The notes: generated from the sequence alone by a model not told the origin. A stretch of DNA of 58,720 bases from Ectobacillus panaciterrae DSM 19096 (GCF_000430785.1 NZ_AUMR01000043.1:1-58720), one strand, 5' to 3'; positions 1-8,164 are shown, numbered from the stretch's first letter. Made by a program: numbers and translations.

Positions 1-332
1 TTCGAACAACCGATTCAGTCTGTTTTGAATCGTATGTGACATGGACCGGTACATCATCCATGGAGGTTTTTGTGAAAATTATTGCCGAAGACTTAAGAAG
101 CGGCAAGCGTACAATTGCAGCGACTGCACTATTAACATTTGTCGCGCTTGATGAACATAAACGTCCAGCACCTGTTCCACAAGTCATTCCGGAAACGGAA
201 GAAGAGAAAAAATTGCATGAAACCGCGCCAGAGCGAGCAAGAATGCGTAAAGAAAGAAAACAAAAAAGCAAAGAGTTAGCCGCATTTTTAACGACAAAGT
301 ATCCCTGGGGTCCATATATAGCTCATGATTAG
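1..332 (+). CDS. Acyl-CoA thioesterase (hotdog fold), 5'-truncated by window edge
   Basis: The open frame starts at base 3 and has no start codon in the window; the visible part is about 109 residues. It contains the C-terminal part of a cytosolic acyl-CoA hydrolase of the YkhA type: the stretch ESYVTWTGTSSMEVFVKI followed by TALLTFVALDE is the characteristic hotdog beta-sheet region, and the lysine/glutamate-rich tail (residues about 75-95) is usual for this family. These enzymes hydrolyse fatty acyl-CoA to free acid and CoA. A GTG at 36 is an internal valine codon, not a start. The gene ends with TAG at 330-332. Family call from remembered sequence patterns, good confidence; the exact substrate cannot be told. 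Confidence 0.85.
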   Translation, partial: RTTDSVCFESYVTWTGTSSMEVFVKIIAEDLRSGKRTIAATALLTFVALDEHKRPAPVPQVIPETEEEKKLHETAPERARMRKERKQKSKELAAFLTTKYPWGPYIAHD

Positions 333-414
333 TAGTATGCTTTCGCTTTAGCTACCGTTTGAGATCTTACCATGATAACTAAGATTAAAAGGGTTATAGA
401 GGTATGGAGATAAT

Positions 415-1272
415 ATGAAAAGTTATATTAAAGAACTAATTCTTATTATGATAGGTTCTCTCATGTTTGCTATAAGTATTAACGATTTTGCTATTCCGAA
501 TGAATTGGCTGAAGGTGGCGTAACCGGTGTTTCTATGATTTTATATTACCTTTTTAAATGGTCTCCTGGATTAACTAACTTTGTATTAAACGGGGTTCTT
601 CTGGTGATCGGTTATAAATTATTAAATAAGCGAGTTACTTTGTATACCATTGTTGCTATATCATTCACGTCATTGTTCTTACATGTAACAGAAGGGACAG
701 GAACATCTTTAAAAGACACTATACTAGGTACTGTCTTTGCTGGAGTCTTTGCTGGAATCGGACTGGGAATAGTATTACGTGCAGGTGGAACAACTGGGGG
801 ATCAGCTATTTTAGCTCGGCTTACTCATCAGTATTTAGGTTGGAGCATTAGTAGATCCATGCTGCTATTCGATTTATTAGTGGTATGCAGTGCTTATTTT
901 GTAATAGGTGCTGAAAAGACAATGTATACGGTTATTTCAATTTTTATCAGTACAAAGGTAATTGATTATATCATTGAAGGATTAGATTCAAGAAAAGCCG
1001 TTACGATCATTTCTCAGCGTGCTGCTCTTATCGCAACACGAATAAACGAAGATATGGATAGAGGAGTAACTGTTTTTTCTGCTCATGGCAGTTATACAAG
1101 GGAATCAAAAGAAATTTTATATGTAGTGATTAATAAACAAGAGTTATTTGAGTTAAAGAAGATTATTTATAGTATAGACAAAAAAGCATTTGTAGTTATA
1201 CATGATGTACGTGATGTGTTTGGGGAAGGATTTACCTTGCCAAAATCTCAGGGGACATCAAACGCAGTCTAA
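415..1272 (+). CDS. YitT/YqfU-family membrane protein (DUF161 + DUF2179)
   Basis: The 285-residue protein has about five or six hydrophobic segments in its first two thirds, including a glycine-rich pair around residues 105-145 with a GGTTGGSAILAR motif typical of the YitT family, followed by a soluble C-terminal DUF2179 domain (about residues 195-275, pattern GVTVFSAHGSYT). It sits in the cytoplasmic membrane; the family's biochemical role is not established. The start ATG is preceded by GGAG at a short spacing. The gene is more AT-rich than the block from acuC onward and stands alone, followed by an acetyltransferase relic and a terminator, so it belongs to the apparently lineage-specific left flank. 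Confidence 0.85.
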   Translation: MKSYIKELILIMIGSLMFAISINDFAIPNELAEGGVTGVSMILYYLFKWSPGLTNFVLNGVLLVIGYKLLNKRVTLYTIVAISFTSLFLHVTEGTGTSLKDTILGTVFAGVFAGIGLGIVLRAGGTTGGSAILARLTHQYLGWSISRSMLLFDLLVVCSAYFVIGAEKTMYTVISIFISTKVIDYIIEGLDSRKAVTIISQRAALIATRINEDMDRGVTVFSAHGSYTRESKEILYVVINKQELFELKKIIYSIDKKAFVVIHDVRDVFGEGFTLPKSQGTSNAV

Positions 1273-1288
1273 GGTACAGTACATGTAA

Positions 1289-1480
1289 GAACCATCAGAA
1301 GCTACCAAAGAATATGCAGAAAAAACAGGAGCAAAAGGAATTAAACTGCAAACAGTTACGGATAACCATACTGCGAAACGTTTATATGAAGAAAATCGAT
1401 ATAAACATGATAGCGACTTTTTATATTATGTCCTGAATATAGAAATAAGGCTATGTGCTAAATACAAATCAAAAAGCTGA
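1289..1480 (+). pseudogene. GNAT acetyltransferase C-terminal relic
   Basis: This 63-codon frame has no start codon and follows directly after an in-frame TAA at 1286-1288. Its translation reads like the last third of a Gcn5-type N-acetyltransferase: LQTVTDNHTAKRLYEENRY matches the acetyl-CoA binding and final helix pattern (N-x-x-A-x-x-L-Y-E), followed by the terminal beta strand DFLYYVLNI. The first two thirds of the domain are absent, so it is a decayed fragment. The stop codon overlaps the hairpin of the following terminator. Confidence 0.7.
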
Positions 1481-1500
1481 CTATGTATAGTCAGCTTTTC
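1472..1500 (+). terminator. Intrinsic terminator after the GNAT relic
   Basis: A perfect 12-bp stem (AAAAGCTGACTA / TAGTCAGCTTTT) closes a TGTA loop, and the descending arm ends in a T-run. Confidence 0.8.
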
Positions 1501-1533
1501 TAATTAATTACCGATAAGTGATGTGTTAAGTAT

Positions 1534-1560
1534 AGCTGGCATAAGCCGGCTTTTTATTTT
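1534..1560 (+). terminator. Second terminator hairpin
   Basis: AGCTGGC and GCCGGCT pair (one G-T wobble) around an ATAA loop and are followed by TTTTTATTTT. It lies just upstream of a mobile-repeat fragment. Confidence 0.55.
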
Positions 1561-1567
1561 GCTTAGA

Positions 1568-1636
1568 TATATATAAATGCAACTAAAAAAATCGACATAA
1601 AACTTTTCTTTTAGGGGGAGAGAGCATCAGGTTAAG
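1568..1636 (-). repeat. Fragment of the 180-bp TA-flanked element family
   Basis: About 68 bp are nearly identical to 3310-3376 and correspond, in inverted orientation and diverged form, to the right end of the full-length elements at 8206, 30492, 31116 and 34201. Together with 3308-3687 it brackets the sigma-54 activator gene. Confidence 0.6.
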
Positions 1637-1705
1637 ATAAGTTTGAATTATTTTATATTTTTTTATTTTCAATTAATTTATAATGCAAGTATCATGTCCT
1701 ATTTC

Positions 1706-1807
1706 GCAAAATATTTTTGCTGATCGAAAAATGTTTAAATGGAAACGAGCAAAATATTTTTGCTAATCACAGAAGGTTTAGATGGTAATATGCAAACATT
1801 ATTTGCA
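1706..1807 (+). promoter_or_regulatory. Triple palindromic operator/UAS array, 43-bp period
   Basis: Three related palindromes are present: GCAAAATATTTTTGC at 1706-1720 and again at 1749-1763, and TGCAAACATTATTTGCA at 1791-1807. Their centres (1713, 1756, 1799) are exactly 43 bp apart, about four helical turns, within a 43-bp tandem direct repeat of roughly 2.4 copies. Their form (GCAAA...TTTGC arms) resembles, as I remember it, the upstream activating sequence bound by RocR of B. subtilis. The third site overlaps the -35 box of the activator gene, which suggests autorepression. Binding by the product of 1874-3295 is inference. Confidence 0.65.
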
Positions 1808-1831
1808 ATTCATGAGTTAGAACAATAAAAT
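1803..1831 (+). promoter_or_regulatory. Sigma-A promoter of the sigma-54 activator gene
   Basis: TTGCAA (1803-1808) and TAAAAT (1826-1831) are separated by 17 bp, 43 bp before the ATG at 1874. The -35 lies inside the third palindrome of the operator array. Confidence 0.6.
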
Positions 1832-1873
1832 AGAAAAAAAGAAAAATATAAGATGAAAAGGAGGCTTTTTATA

Positions 1874-3295
1874 ATGGATACGAAAGATTTAAATATAGAA
1901 AGTTTAATTGAAATGAACGAATTACTTTTAAGTATTCTTGATGAAATAGATGTTGGAATTCATGTTGTTAACGAAAAGGGAGAAACTATTATTTATAACA
2001 AGAGGATGATGGAAATTGAGTCAATGGATAGTAAGGATGTATTACACAAAGACCTTCTAGATGTGTTTTCATTTGAAAAAAACCAAAGTAGTACTTTATT
2101 AGAAGCATTAAGGGCGGGAAAAGTGAGAAAGAATATAAAACAAACTTACTTTAATAATAAAGGTAAGGAAATTACTACGATCAATAATACATTTCCAATT
2201 AAGAAAAATGGAACAATTAACGGGGCTGTTGAAATTGTAGAGGATATTACTCAATTAAAAAAACACATACAAACAAGGGTTCTCCAAAAACAAAACAGCA
2301 GATATAACTTTGACAATATTATAGGAGACTCTGAAGCAATGTTATCTATAATTGAGGAGTCTAAAAAAGCAACAAGAACACCTTCTTCCATACTTATCGT
2401 GGGGGAAACCGGAACAGGAAAAGAAGTATTTGCGCAAAGTATTCATAATGAAAGTGGCAGAGCAAATAAGCCGTTCATATCCCAAAACTGTGCTGCCATA
2501 CCTGAAAGTTTAATGGAAAGTATTTTGTTCGGTACTAAAAAAGGGGCTTTTACAGGCGCTATGGATAAACCAGGCCTATTTGAAGAGGCTAACGGCGGTA
2601 CATTATTACTTGATGAGCTCAATTCTCTAAGCCCGGCTCTTCAGGCTAAGCTACTACGAGTAATACAAGAGAAAAAAATACGGAGAATTGGTGATATACG
2701 GGAAATAGAGATTGATGTACGGATTATAGCTACAACCAATGAAGACCCTATTGAAGCAATTGCAAATAACCGTTTGAGGAAAGACTTATACTATAGACTT
2801 AGTGTTGTTACTTTATTTCTCCCAACATTGCGGGAAAGAAGAGAAGATATTTTACTGTTGGCTTATCATTTCATTGGGAAATATAATAGATTATTTGATA
2901 TGAGAGTAACAGATATGGACAACAGTGTAAAAGAAGTCCTTCACAACCATGATTGGCCTGGTAACGTTAGAGAACTGGAACATGCTATTGAAGGTGCCAT
3001 GAATTTGATGGAAGATGAGAGAATCATGAGAGTGGATCATCTACCTGCGCTTCTATACAGGAAAGTAAAGCATAAAGCGGAACAAGTGCCTACTGCTGTT
3101 CATATGGATGAAGATATAAATCAAGAAGATACATCACATACATTGAAGCAGTTAAAGTATAAAATTAAAGAAACAGAGGAGTACTATATTAAGCAAGCAT
3201 TAGAAGAAAGCAAAGGTAATATCGCACAAGCGGCAAAAGCATTAGGAATGAGTAGACAAAGTTTGCAATATCGTTTAAGGAAATATCAAATTTAA
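1874..3295 (+). CDS. Sigma-54-dependent transcriptional activator, PAS-AAA+-Fis HTH (RocR-like)
   Basis: A 473-residue bacterial enhancer-binding protein. An N-terminal PAS sensor domain (about 15-120) is followed by the AAA+ domain (about 140-370) with Walker A GETGTGKE, the sigma-54 contacting loop GAFTGA, Walker B GGTLLLDEL, and a C-terminal Fis-type helix-turn-helix (NIAQAAKALGMSRQSLQYRL, about 450-470). It should use ATP hydrolysis to open promoters held by RpoN/SigL. An ATG at 1853 is in frame, but AAAAGGAGG (1856-1864) is a textbook ribosome binding site for the ATG at 1874. No -24/-12 (GG-N10-GC) promoter was seen near it, so its target operon is either elsewhere or lost. Closest described relatives by architecture are RocR-type regulators of amino acid catabolism; the ligand is unknown. 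Confidence 0.9.
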   Translation: MDTKDLNIESLIEMNELLLSILDEIDVGIHVVNEKGETIIYNKRMMEIESMDSKDVLHKDLLDVFSFEKNQSSTLLEALRAGKVRKNIKQTYFNNKGKEITTINNTFPIKKNGTINGAVEIVEDITQLKKHIQTRVLQKQNSRYNFDNIIGDSEAMLSIIEESKKATRTPSSILIVGETGTGKEVFAQSIHNESGRANKPFISQNCAAIPESLMESILFGTKKGAFTGAMDKPGLFEEANGGTLLLDELNSLSPALQAKLLRVIQEKKIRRIGDIREIEIDVRIIATTNEDPIEAIANNRLRKDLYYRLSVVTLFLPTLRERREDILLLAYHFIGKYNRLFDMRVTDMDNSVKEVLHNHDWPGNVRELEHAIEGAMNLMEDERIMRVDHLPALLYRKVKHKAEQVPTAVHMDEDINQEDTSHTLKQLKYKIKETEEYYIKQALEESKGNIAQAAKALGMSRQSLQYRLRKYQI

Positions 3296-3307
3296 TAGCC
3301 ATGCTTT

Positions 3308-3687
3308 TATATAAATGCAACTAAAAAAATCGACATAAAAACTTTTCTTTTAGGGGAGAGAGAGCATCCGACTAAGCGTATATACAAGTGAATAAAAAAA
3401 CCGTCTTTTGATAGTGAGGAGAGATCATCTAGCGACGTGCAGAAGCGGTCAAACCTTTGTAGTAGTTCATGCAAGGTAAACCAGAGAGAAGAAGCATACC
3501 ATACTTCCTTTTGGTTGCACACAGCACATGGAAATGTTGAAATTACAATTCATTTATATATAGAAGCGGTCAAACCCTTTTCGCGGCCCACGCAGGGGTA
3601 AATCATAGAGAGGGAGCGAGCACAGTTTCCCTTTTGTTCTACGTGGCAAACGATAGATATGTCGGAAGAACAAAGTGGACTTATATA
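3308..3687 (-). mobile_element. Older copy of the 180-bp element, split by a nested copy
   Basis: The two halves, 3308-3380 and 3563-3687 (about 198 bp in total), together match the reverse complement of the family consensus; the outer ends are TATATA. They are separated by a complete second copy (3381-3560). Rejoining the halves across one TA restores the element continuously at a place equivalent to the uninterrupted copy at 30492-30669. Confidence 0.7.
3379..3562 (-). mobile_element. Nested 180-bp element with TA target duplication (MITE-like)
   Basis: A 180-bp copy (3381-3560) flanked by TA on both sides (3379-3380 and 3561-3562). Ends read TATACAAGTGAAT and, reverse-complemented, TATATAAATGAAT, an imperfect terminal inverted repeat. 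It encodes no credible protein. TA duplication is characteristic of Tc1/mariner/IS630-type transposition, so a non-autonomous element of that kind is inferred. Confidence 0.75.
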
Positions 3688-3764
3688 GTAATAAATATAA
3701 AACGTATAATAGTACAATGCTCATTTCAAATCAAAGTAAATTACTGGTAGATGAATAGTTGTGC

Positions 3765-3800
3765 AAAGAAGAGGGGGCATCTCGCTGCCTCCTCTTCTTT
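3765..3800 (-). terminator. Terminator downstream of acuC
   Basis: AAAGAAGAGG(G)GGC and GCC(T)CCTCTTCTTT form a strong GC-rich stem directly after the acuC stop codon; symmetric, so it may work in both directions. Confidence 0.7.
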
Positions 3801-3802
3801 CG

Positions 3803-4969
3803 CTAATAAATAATATTCTTCATATTATTTCGAATAATATGAAGAGATTTCGCCACCGTCAAATAATTCTTCTCCTCAATCTCCTTCTTCCGCGGAATCG
3901 GCTTGTACATATCATCCGGATCTTCCCATTTCATCGCAATTGGAACAACTGCTTTATCCTTCCACTCCTCAATCCAGTCAAGAGGCAGCATACCCGATAC
4001 ATCACGGATGTTGTTCATCTCCAGCCAAATGAGTGACCACGCTCGCGGAACGACGCGCCATATGTCATAACCGCCGCCGCCGACTGCGATCCAGCGGCCG
4101 TTGCAATACTGATGAGCAATTTCATGAGCGATTTTCGGAATTTCCTTATAAATTTTGATGGTAGAGTAAAGATGCGTAAGCGGATCATAATAATGAGCAT
4201 CGGCACCGTTTTGCGTCAAAATAACATCTGGTTTAAAATATGCAGCTATTTCATGCATTACGTTGCGATAGGCATACAAAAACGACTCATCCTCTGTAAA
4301 CGCATCTAATGGAACGTTGAACGAATAACCGTAGCCCGCACCTTGTCCTCGCTCGTTTACTGCTCCTGTGCCGGGAAACAGATACCGTCCTGTTTCATGG
4401 ATGGAAACGGTGCAAACCGTAGGATCGTCGTAAAAGGACCATTGCACCCCATCCCCATGGTGTGCATCTGTGTCTATGTACATGACGCGAAGGCCGTATT
4501 TTTGTTGCATGTATTTAATGGCGATAGAACTGTCATTGTAAATGCAAAAGCCGGAAGCCTTGCCTTTGAAGCTGTGATGAAGGCCGCCTCCCAAGTTTAG
4601 TGCGTGTTCCGCTTTTCCTTCTAATACGTAATCTACAGCCGTTAAGGTTCCTCCGACGAGAAGCGCACTTGCTTCGTGCATGTTTGCAAATATCGGTGTA
4701 TCTTCTGTGCCGATACCGTACTGCAATGCTGATTGCTTGTCGAGCTTTCCTTCTCCCGCTTGTTTAATCGCATTGATGTATTCTTGATCGTGAATGAGTG
4801 CAATCTCTTCGTCCGTGGCCGTGCGAGGCGGACGAATTTGCGATTCACGAATGAATCCCCCTTTGTTCAATAAATCGAATGCGAGCTTGACGCGCAGTTG
4901 GTTGAAAGGATGGTCAGGACTAAAGTGATAGTCCTGAAACTCATCGGAGTAAATAAATACATTTTCCAT
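3803..4969 (-). CDS. acuC: Acetoin utilization protein AcuC, class I HDAC-like protein deacetylase
   Basis: A 388-residue zinc-dependent deacetylase of the histone deacetylase superfamily. In B. subtilis AcuC removes the acetyl group that AcuA places on acetyl-CoA synthetase, reactivating it. Visible catalytic motifs are HHSFKGKASGF, YIDTDAHHGDGVQWSFYDDP (zinc and charge-relay residues), NGADAHYYDPLTHL and GGGGYD. An in-frame upstream start at 4996 is rejected: the ATG at 4969 overlaps the acuB stop by one base (TAATG) and begins MENVFIYSDEF as expected for the family. It is the last gene of acuABC, convergent with nothing on its left, where synteny with B. subtilis ends. Confidence 0.95.
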   Translation of the reverse strand: MENVFIYSDEFQDYHFSPDHPFNQLRVKLAFDLLNKGGFIRESQIRPPRTATDEEIALIHDQEYINAIKQAGEGKLDKQSALQYGIGTEDTPIFANMHEASALLVGGTLTAVDYVLEGKAEHALNLGGGLHHSFKGKASGFCIYNDSSIAIKYMQQKYGLRVMYIDTDAHHGDGVQWSFYDDPTVCTVSIHETGRYLFPGTGAVNERGQGAGYGYSFNVPLDAFTEDESFLYAYRNVMHEIAAYFKPDVILTQNGADAHYYDPLTHLYSTIKIYKEIPKIAHEIAHQYCNGRWIAVGGGGYDIWRVVPRAWSLIWLEMNNIRDVSGMLPLDWIEEWKDKAVVPIAMKWEDPDDMYKPIPRKKEIEEKNYLTVAKSLHIIRNNMKNIIY

Positions 4970-5610
4970 TATGAAATCCCCGTTACATTCGGCCACAGTA
5001 CATCGTAGCCTTCCTCGCGCAGCGTTTCAATGATTTTTAGGGGATTCATCGTTTGAATGCGGAAAACTAATACTTTGTGATGTTCATCTTTGTCTGGATA
5101 GACAAGGATGCTAACGATGTTTACGTTTCGTTTCGCAAATACCTCAACAACTCTACTTAAAATGCCGGGTCCATTTTTCACCTTTATTTCCACTTGAGAG
5201 CCAGGCTGATGTGCGCCGGTTAATTCAACAAGCGTATGCAGGACGTTTTTTTCCGTAATAATACCGACTAGCTTTCCTTTCTTTGTGACAGGAAGACATC
5301 CGATTTTATTATCGTAGAAAATGGTTGCAATTTCTTCGACAAAATCAAGCGGATGACATGTGATGACGCTTTTTGTCATAATTCGCTCGACAGGTTGCTT
5401 CAGTGCGTCCATGGATACGCTTTGGTCGAGAATGGAAGGACAGGCGTCGCGTACGTCGCGGTCGGAAATGATGCCTACTATTTCATGTTCTTTGTTCACA
5501 ATCGGAATGTGCCGGATGCTTTTTGCTGCCAGTGTACGGAGTGCTGTTTCAATCGTGTCTGCAGGGCTTAGCGTTGTAGCGTTTGGATTCATGATTTCTT
5601 CGACAATCAT
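4969..5610 (-). CDS. acuB: AcuB, CBS-CBS-ACT domain protein
   Basis: A 213-residue protein with two CBS domains (about 1-60 and 75-132; IGIISDRDVRDA-type adenosine-binding turns) and a C-terminal ACT-like domain (about 138-205). It is thought to sense adenylates or c-di-nucleotides in the control of acetoin/acetate metabolism; its exact function is unsettled. The start at 5610 (MIVEEIMNPNATTLS) is set by AAGGGGGTGATACC just upstream; the frame runs open another 56 codons into acuA and is not used. It lies 16 bp after acuA and overlaps acuC by 1 bp, so the three form one operon divergent from acsA. Confidence 0.93.
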   Translation of the reverse strand: MIVEEIMNPNATTLSPADTIETALRTLAAKSIRHIPIVNKEHEIVGIISDRDVRDACPSILDQSVSMDALKQPVERIMTKSVITCHPLDFVEEIATIFYDNKIGCLPVTKKGKLVGIITEKNVLHTLVELTGAHQPGSQVEIKVKNGPGILSRVVEVFAKRNVNIVSILVYPDKDEHHKVLVFRIQTMNPLKIIETLREEGYDVLWPNVTGIS

Positions 5611-5626
5611 TGGTATCACCCCCTTC

Positions 5627-6259
5627 TTAGTACATAAAACGATTTTGAAAACGCAGCCGGTCAAACTGTTGAATAGAGCCTTGGCCGACGCGTTTTCCGA
5701 TGCGAACCATAAGGCAATTGGCAGGATGTGAGCAAATTTCCGGGTCGTCTGTTGCCATCCACTCGAGGCCGCCGGCATTCATCATCTTTTCCATTACTTT
5801 TCGATATTCCCAAACGTTGAGTCCTGTTCTCTTTAGGTCCCAGTGCCAGTAATATTCAGTTGTGATGACGATATAGTCCTCCATATTGTCATCCATCATG
5901 GAGACATGAAGCATGGTTTTTCCGACAGAGAAGTCGCGGAATTCAGGAATGACTTCAATAGCGCCGAGTTCGATTAAATTGTCCATATTTCCCTCTGACC
6001 AGCGTTCTAGCGGATCAGGATGTAAATACGTTACATATCCGATAATCATATGTTCAAGGCGTGCCACAATGATTCGCGCCTCCGGAAGCTTGGAAATCTC
6101 TATAATCGCTTTATGCTGCTGCTCGGGCGTCCTGAAAGCGACAAGGTCTTTGTGAAATTCGTAGAGTTCTAGGCTGCGGGTCGGCACCGGGCCTTCTATG
6201 ATGAGGATTCCTTTTGAAGTTTTTACTGTTTTGGCGTTGTATACTTTTGCATGGATCAA
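5627..6259 (-). CDS. acuA: AcuA, protein acetyltransferase acting on acetyl-CoA synthetase
   Basis: A 210-residue GNAT-fold acetyltransferase, the length of B. subtilis AcuA. It inactivates AcsA by acetylating the catalytic lysine of its C-terminal domain. The GNAT core is visible around residues 60-125 (RIIVARLEHMIIGYVTYLHP, then GAIEVIPEFRDFSVGKTML with the acetyl-CoA loop). The start is a TTG at 6259: the nearest ATG (6267) is out of frame and GGTGG lies about 9 bases upstream of the TTG. First gene of the acuABC operon, transcribed away from its target gene acsA with a 186-bp shared control region. Confidence 0.92.
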   Translation of the reverse strand: MIHAKVYNAKTVKTSKGILIIEGPVPTRSLELYEFHKDLVAFRTPEQQHKAIIEISKLPEARIIVARLEHMIIGYVTYLHPDPLERWSEGNMDNLIELGAIEVIPEFRDFSVGKTMLHVSMMDDNMEDYIVITTEYYWHWDLKRTGLNVWEYRKVMEKMMNAGGLEWMATDDPEICSHPANCLMVRIGKRVGQGSIQQFDRLRFQNRFMY

Positions 6260-6373
6260 TCATTTTCACCACCTTTAAAAGGCTTTGTGAAGCTATTCTC
6301 ACATCAATAGTAGCGTATAATGAGCGCGATGTGAATCGAAATTTGTCAGTAAATAATTGTATAAAAATAATGA

Positions 6374-6408
6374 AAAATACTGAAAATTTTAAAAAATATT
6401 ATTATAAT
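6374..6408 (+). promoter_or_regulatory. acsA promoter with CodY-like box
   Basis: TATAAT at 6403-6408 with CTGAAA 17 bp upstream (6380-6385) forms a sigma-A promoter. The -35 lies in AAAATACTGAAAATT (6374-6388), three mismatches from the CodY consensus AATTTTCWGAAAATT. In B. subtilis CodY and CcpA both control the acuABC/acsA divergent region. Confidence 0.5.
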
Positions 6409-6445
6409 AGATGATAGATTCGCTAAGAGGAGGGAAAACATTACA

Positions 6446-8164
6446 ATGAAAGTGGAAGCGCTTCCTGTAATTAAAGGAGAAAATAATCTATTTAGCTATG
6501 AAGAAACGTATAACAGCTTTGACTGGACAGCGGCGGAGAAAAACTTTTCATGGTATGAAACTGGACGAGTAAATATGGCATATGAAGCAATTGATAAGCA
6601 TGCCAAATCCCACCTGAAGAACAAGGTCGCTCTATATTATCAAGATGGAGCGCGCAAGGAAAAATATACATTTAAAGAAATGATGGAATTGTCGAATCAA
6701 GCCGGAAATGTGTTGAAAACGTATGGGGATGTCGAAAAAGGAGACCGTGTATTCATCTTTATGCCGCGCTCTCCGGAGTTATACTTTGCGCTGCTTGGCG
6801 CATTAAAGCTTGGTGCGATTGTAGGTCCTTTATTTGAAGCATTCATGGAAGGAGCGGTCCGCGACCGTTTGGAGGACAGTGAGGCGAAGGTGCTTGTTAC
6901 TACGCCGGAACTTTTATCCCGCGTTCCGTTTAACGATCTTCCTGCGTTGAAAACAGTATTCCTGGTAGGAGAGAACGTAGAGGAAGGCGGTAAAACCGTC
7001 GCTTTCAATCCGCTGTTTGAAAATGCGCCCAAAAAGCTTGATATTGAATGGCTTGGGCGTGAAGACGGCTTGATTCTTCACTATACATCCGGCTCTACTG
7101 GTAAACCGAAGGGTATTCTGCACGTACAAAACGCTATGATTCAACATTATCAAACAGCAAAATGGGTGCTGGATTTAAAAGAAGATGACGTATACTGGTG
7201 TACAGCTGACCCAGGCTGGGTAACAGGAACATCTTACGGTATTTTTGCGCCTTGGCTAACAGGAGCATCCAACGTAATTCTAGGCGGACGATTCAGCCCG
7301 GATGCATGGTATGAAACACTGCAAAACTACGGCGTAACAGTGTGGTACAGCGCGCCAACTGCATTCCGTATGCTGATGGGTGCCGGAGATGAAGCGTTGA
7401 AAAAATATGATCTTTCTTCTCTTCGCCATATTATGAGCGTAGGAGAACCGTTAAATCCTGAGGTTGTGCGCTGGGGCATGAAGGTGTTCAATCTGCGCAT
7501 TCACGACACATGGTGGATGACAGAAACAGGTGCACAAGTAATCTGCAACTATCCATGCATGGAAATCCGTCCAGGCTCCATGGGTAAGCCTATCCCTGGC
7601 ATCAAGGCTACAATCGTAGACAATGAAGGAAATGAAGTTCCTCCATACACAATGGGCAACCTGGCTATCAAAAAAGGGTGGCCGTCTATGATGCGCGCAG
7701 TTTGGAACAACTCTGCAAAGTATGAATCTTATTTCATGCCTGGAGATTGGTACGTATCCGGCGACTCAGCTTATATGGATGAAGACGGCTACTTCTGGTT
7801 CCAAGGACGCATTGACGATGTCATCATGACCGCGGGCGAGCGCGTTGGTCCTTTTGAAGTAGAAAGCAAGCTTGTTGAGCATCCGGCAGTTGCAGAAGCC
7901 GGCGTAATCGGCATCCCGGATCCGGTACGCGGCGAAATCATTAAAGCGTTCATCGCTCTTCGTGCAGGCCATGAGCCATCCGAAGAGTTGATTGAAGATA
8001 TCCGTCTGTTTGTAAAGAAAGGTTTAGCTGCTCATGCGGCGCCGCGTCAAATTGAGTTCAGGGACAAGCTTCCGAAAACACGAAGCGGTAAAATCATGCG
8101 CCGTGTGCTTAAGGCTTGGGAATTAAACTTGCCTACTGGTGATCTTTCTACTATGGAAGATTAA
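6446..8164 (+). CDS. acsA: Acetyl-CoA synthetase (AMP-forming)
   Basis: A 572-residue ANL-superfamily enzyme that activates acetate to acetyl-CoA via acetyl-AMP, allowing acetate reuse after growth on sugar. The P-loop-like motif LHYTSGSTGKPKG (about 209-221), the TWWMTETGAQ adenine/catalytic region and the hinge GRIDDVIMTAGERVGPFEVE are intact. The C-terminal catalytic lysine is K549 in PKTRSGKIMRR, the same number as the AcuA-acetylated lysine of B. subtilis AcsA. A GAGGAGGG ribosome binding site precedes the ATG. Divergent from acuABC, which encodes its acetylation/deacetylation switch. A cre-like sequence covers codons 3-7. Confidence 0.96.
   Translation: MKVEALPVIKGENNLFSYEETYNSFDWTAAEKNFSWYETGRVNMAYEAIDKHAKSHLKNKVALYYQDGARKEKYTFKEMMELSNQAGNVLKTYGDVEKGDRVFIFMPRSPELYFALLGALKLGAIVGPLFEAFMEGAVRDRLEDSEAKVLVTTPELLSRVPFNDLPALKTVFLVGENVEEGGKTVAFNPLFENAPKKLDIEWLGREDGLILHYTSGSTGKPKGILHVQNAMIQHYQTAKWVLDLKEDDVYWCTADPGWVTGTSYGIFAPWLTGASNVILGGRFSPDAWYETLQNYGVTVWYSAPTAFRMLMGAGDEALKKYDLSSLRHIMSVGEPLNPEVVRWGMKVFNLRIHDTWWMTETGAQVICNYPCMEIRPGSMGKPIPGIKATIVDNEGNEVPPYTMGNLAIKKGWPSMMRAVWNNSAKYESYFMPGDWYVSGDSAYMDEDGYFWFQGRIDDVIMTAGERVGPFEVESKLVEHPAVAEAGVIGIPDPVRGEIIKAFIALRAGHEPSEELIEDIRLFVKKGLAAHAAPRQIEFRDKLPKTRSGKIMRRVLKAWELNLPTGDLSTMED
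6452..6466 (+). promoter_or_regulatory. cre-like CcpA site at the acsA start
   Basis: GTGGAAGCGCTTCCT matches the consensus WTGNAANCGNWNNCW except for the first base and is nearly palindromic. Its position just inside the coding sequence fits roadblock-type catabolite repression, as known for acsA in B. subtilis. Confidence 0.6.

Noticed and set aside
1640-1874. Possible sigma-54 (-24/-12) promoter next to the activator gene
   Set aside because: No GG-N10-GC pair with acceptable context was found; TGG and GC occurrences in the 43-bp repeats have the wrong spacing.
5611-5778. 56-residue N-terminal extension of AcuB
   Set aside because: It overlaps acuA coding sequence, and a strong ribosome site precedes the ATG at 5610.
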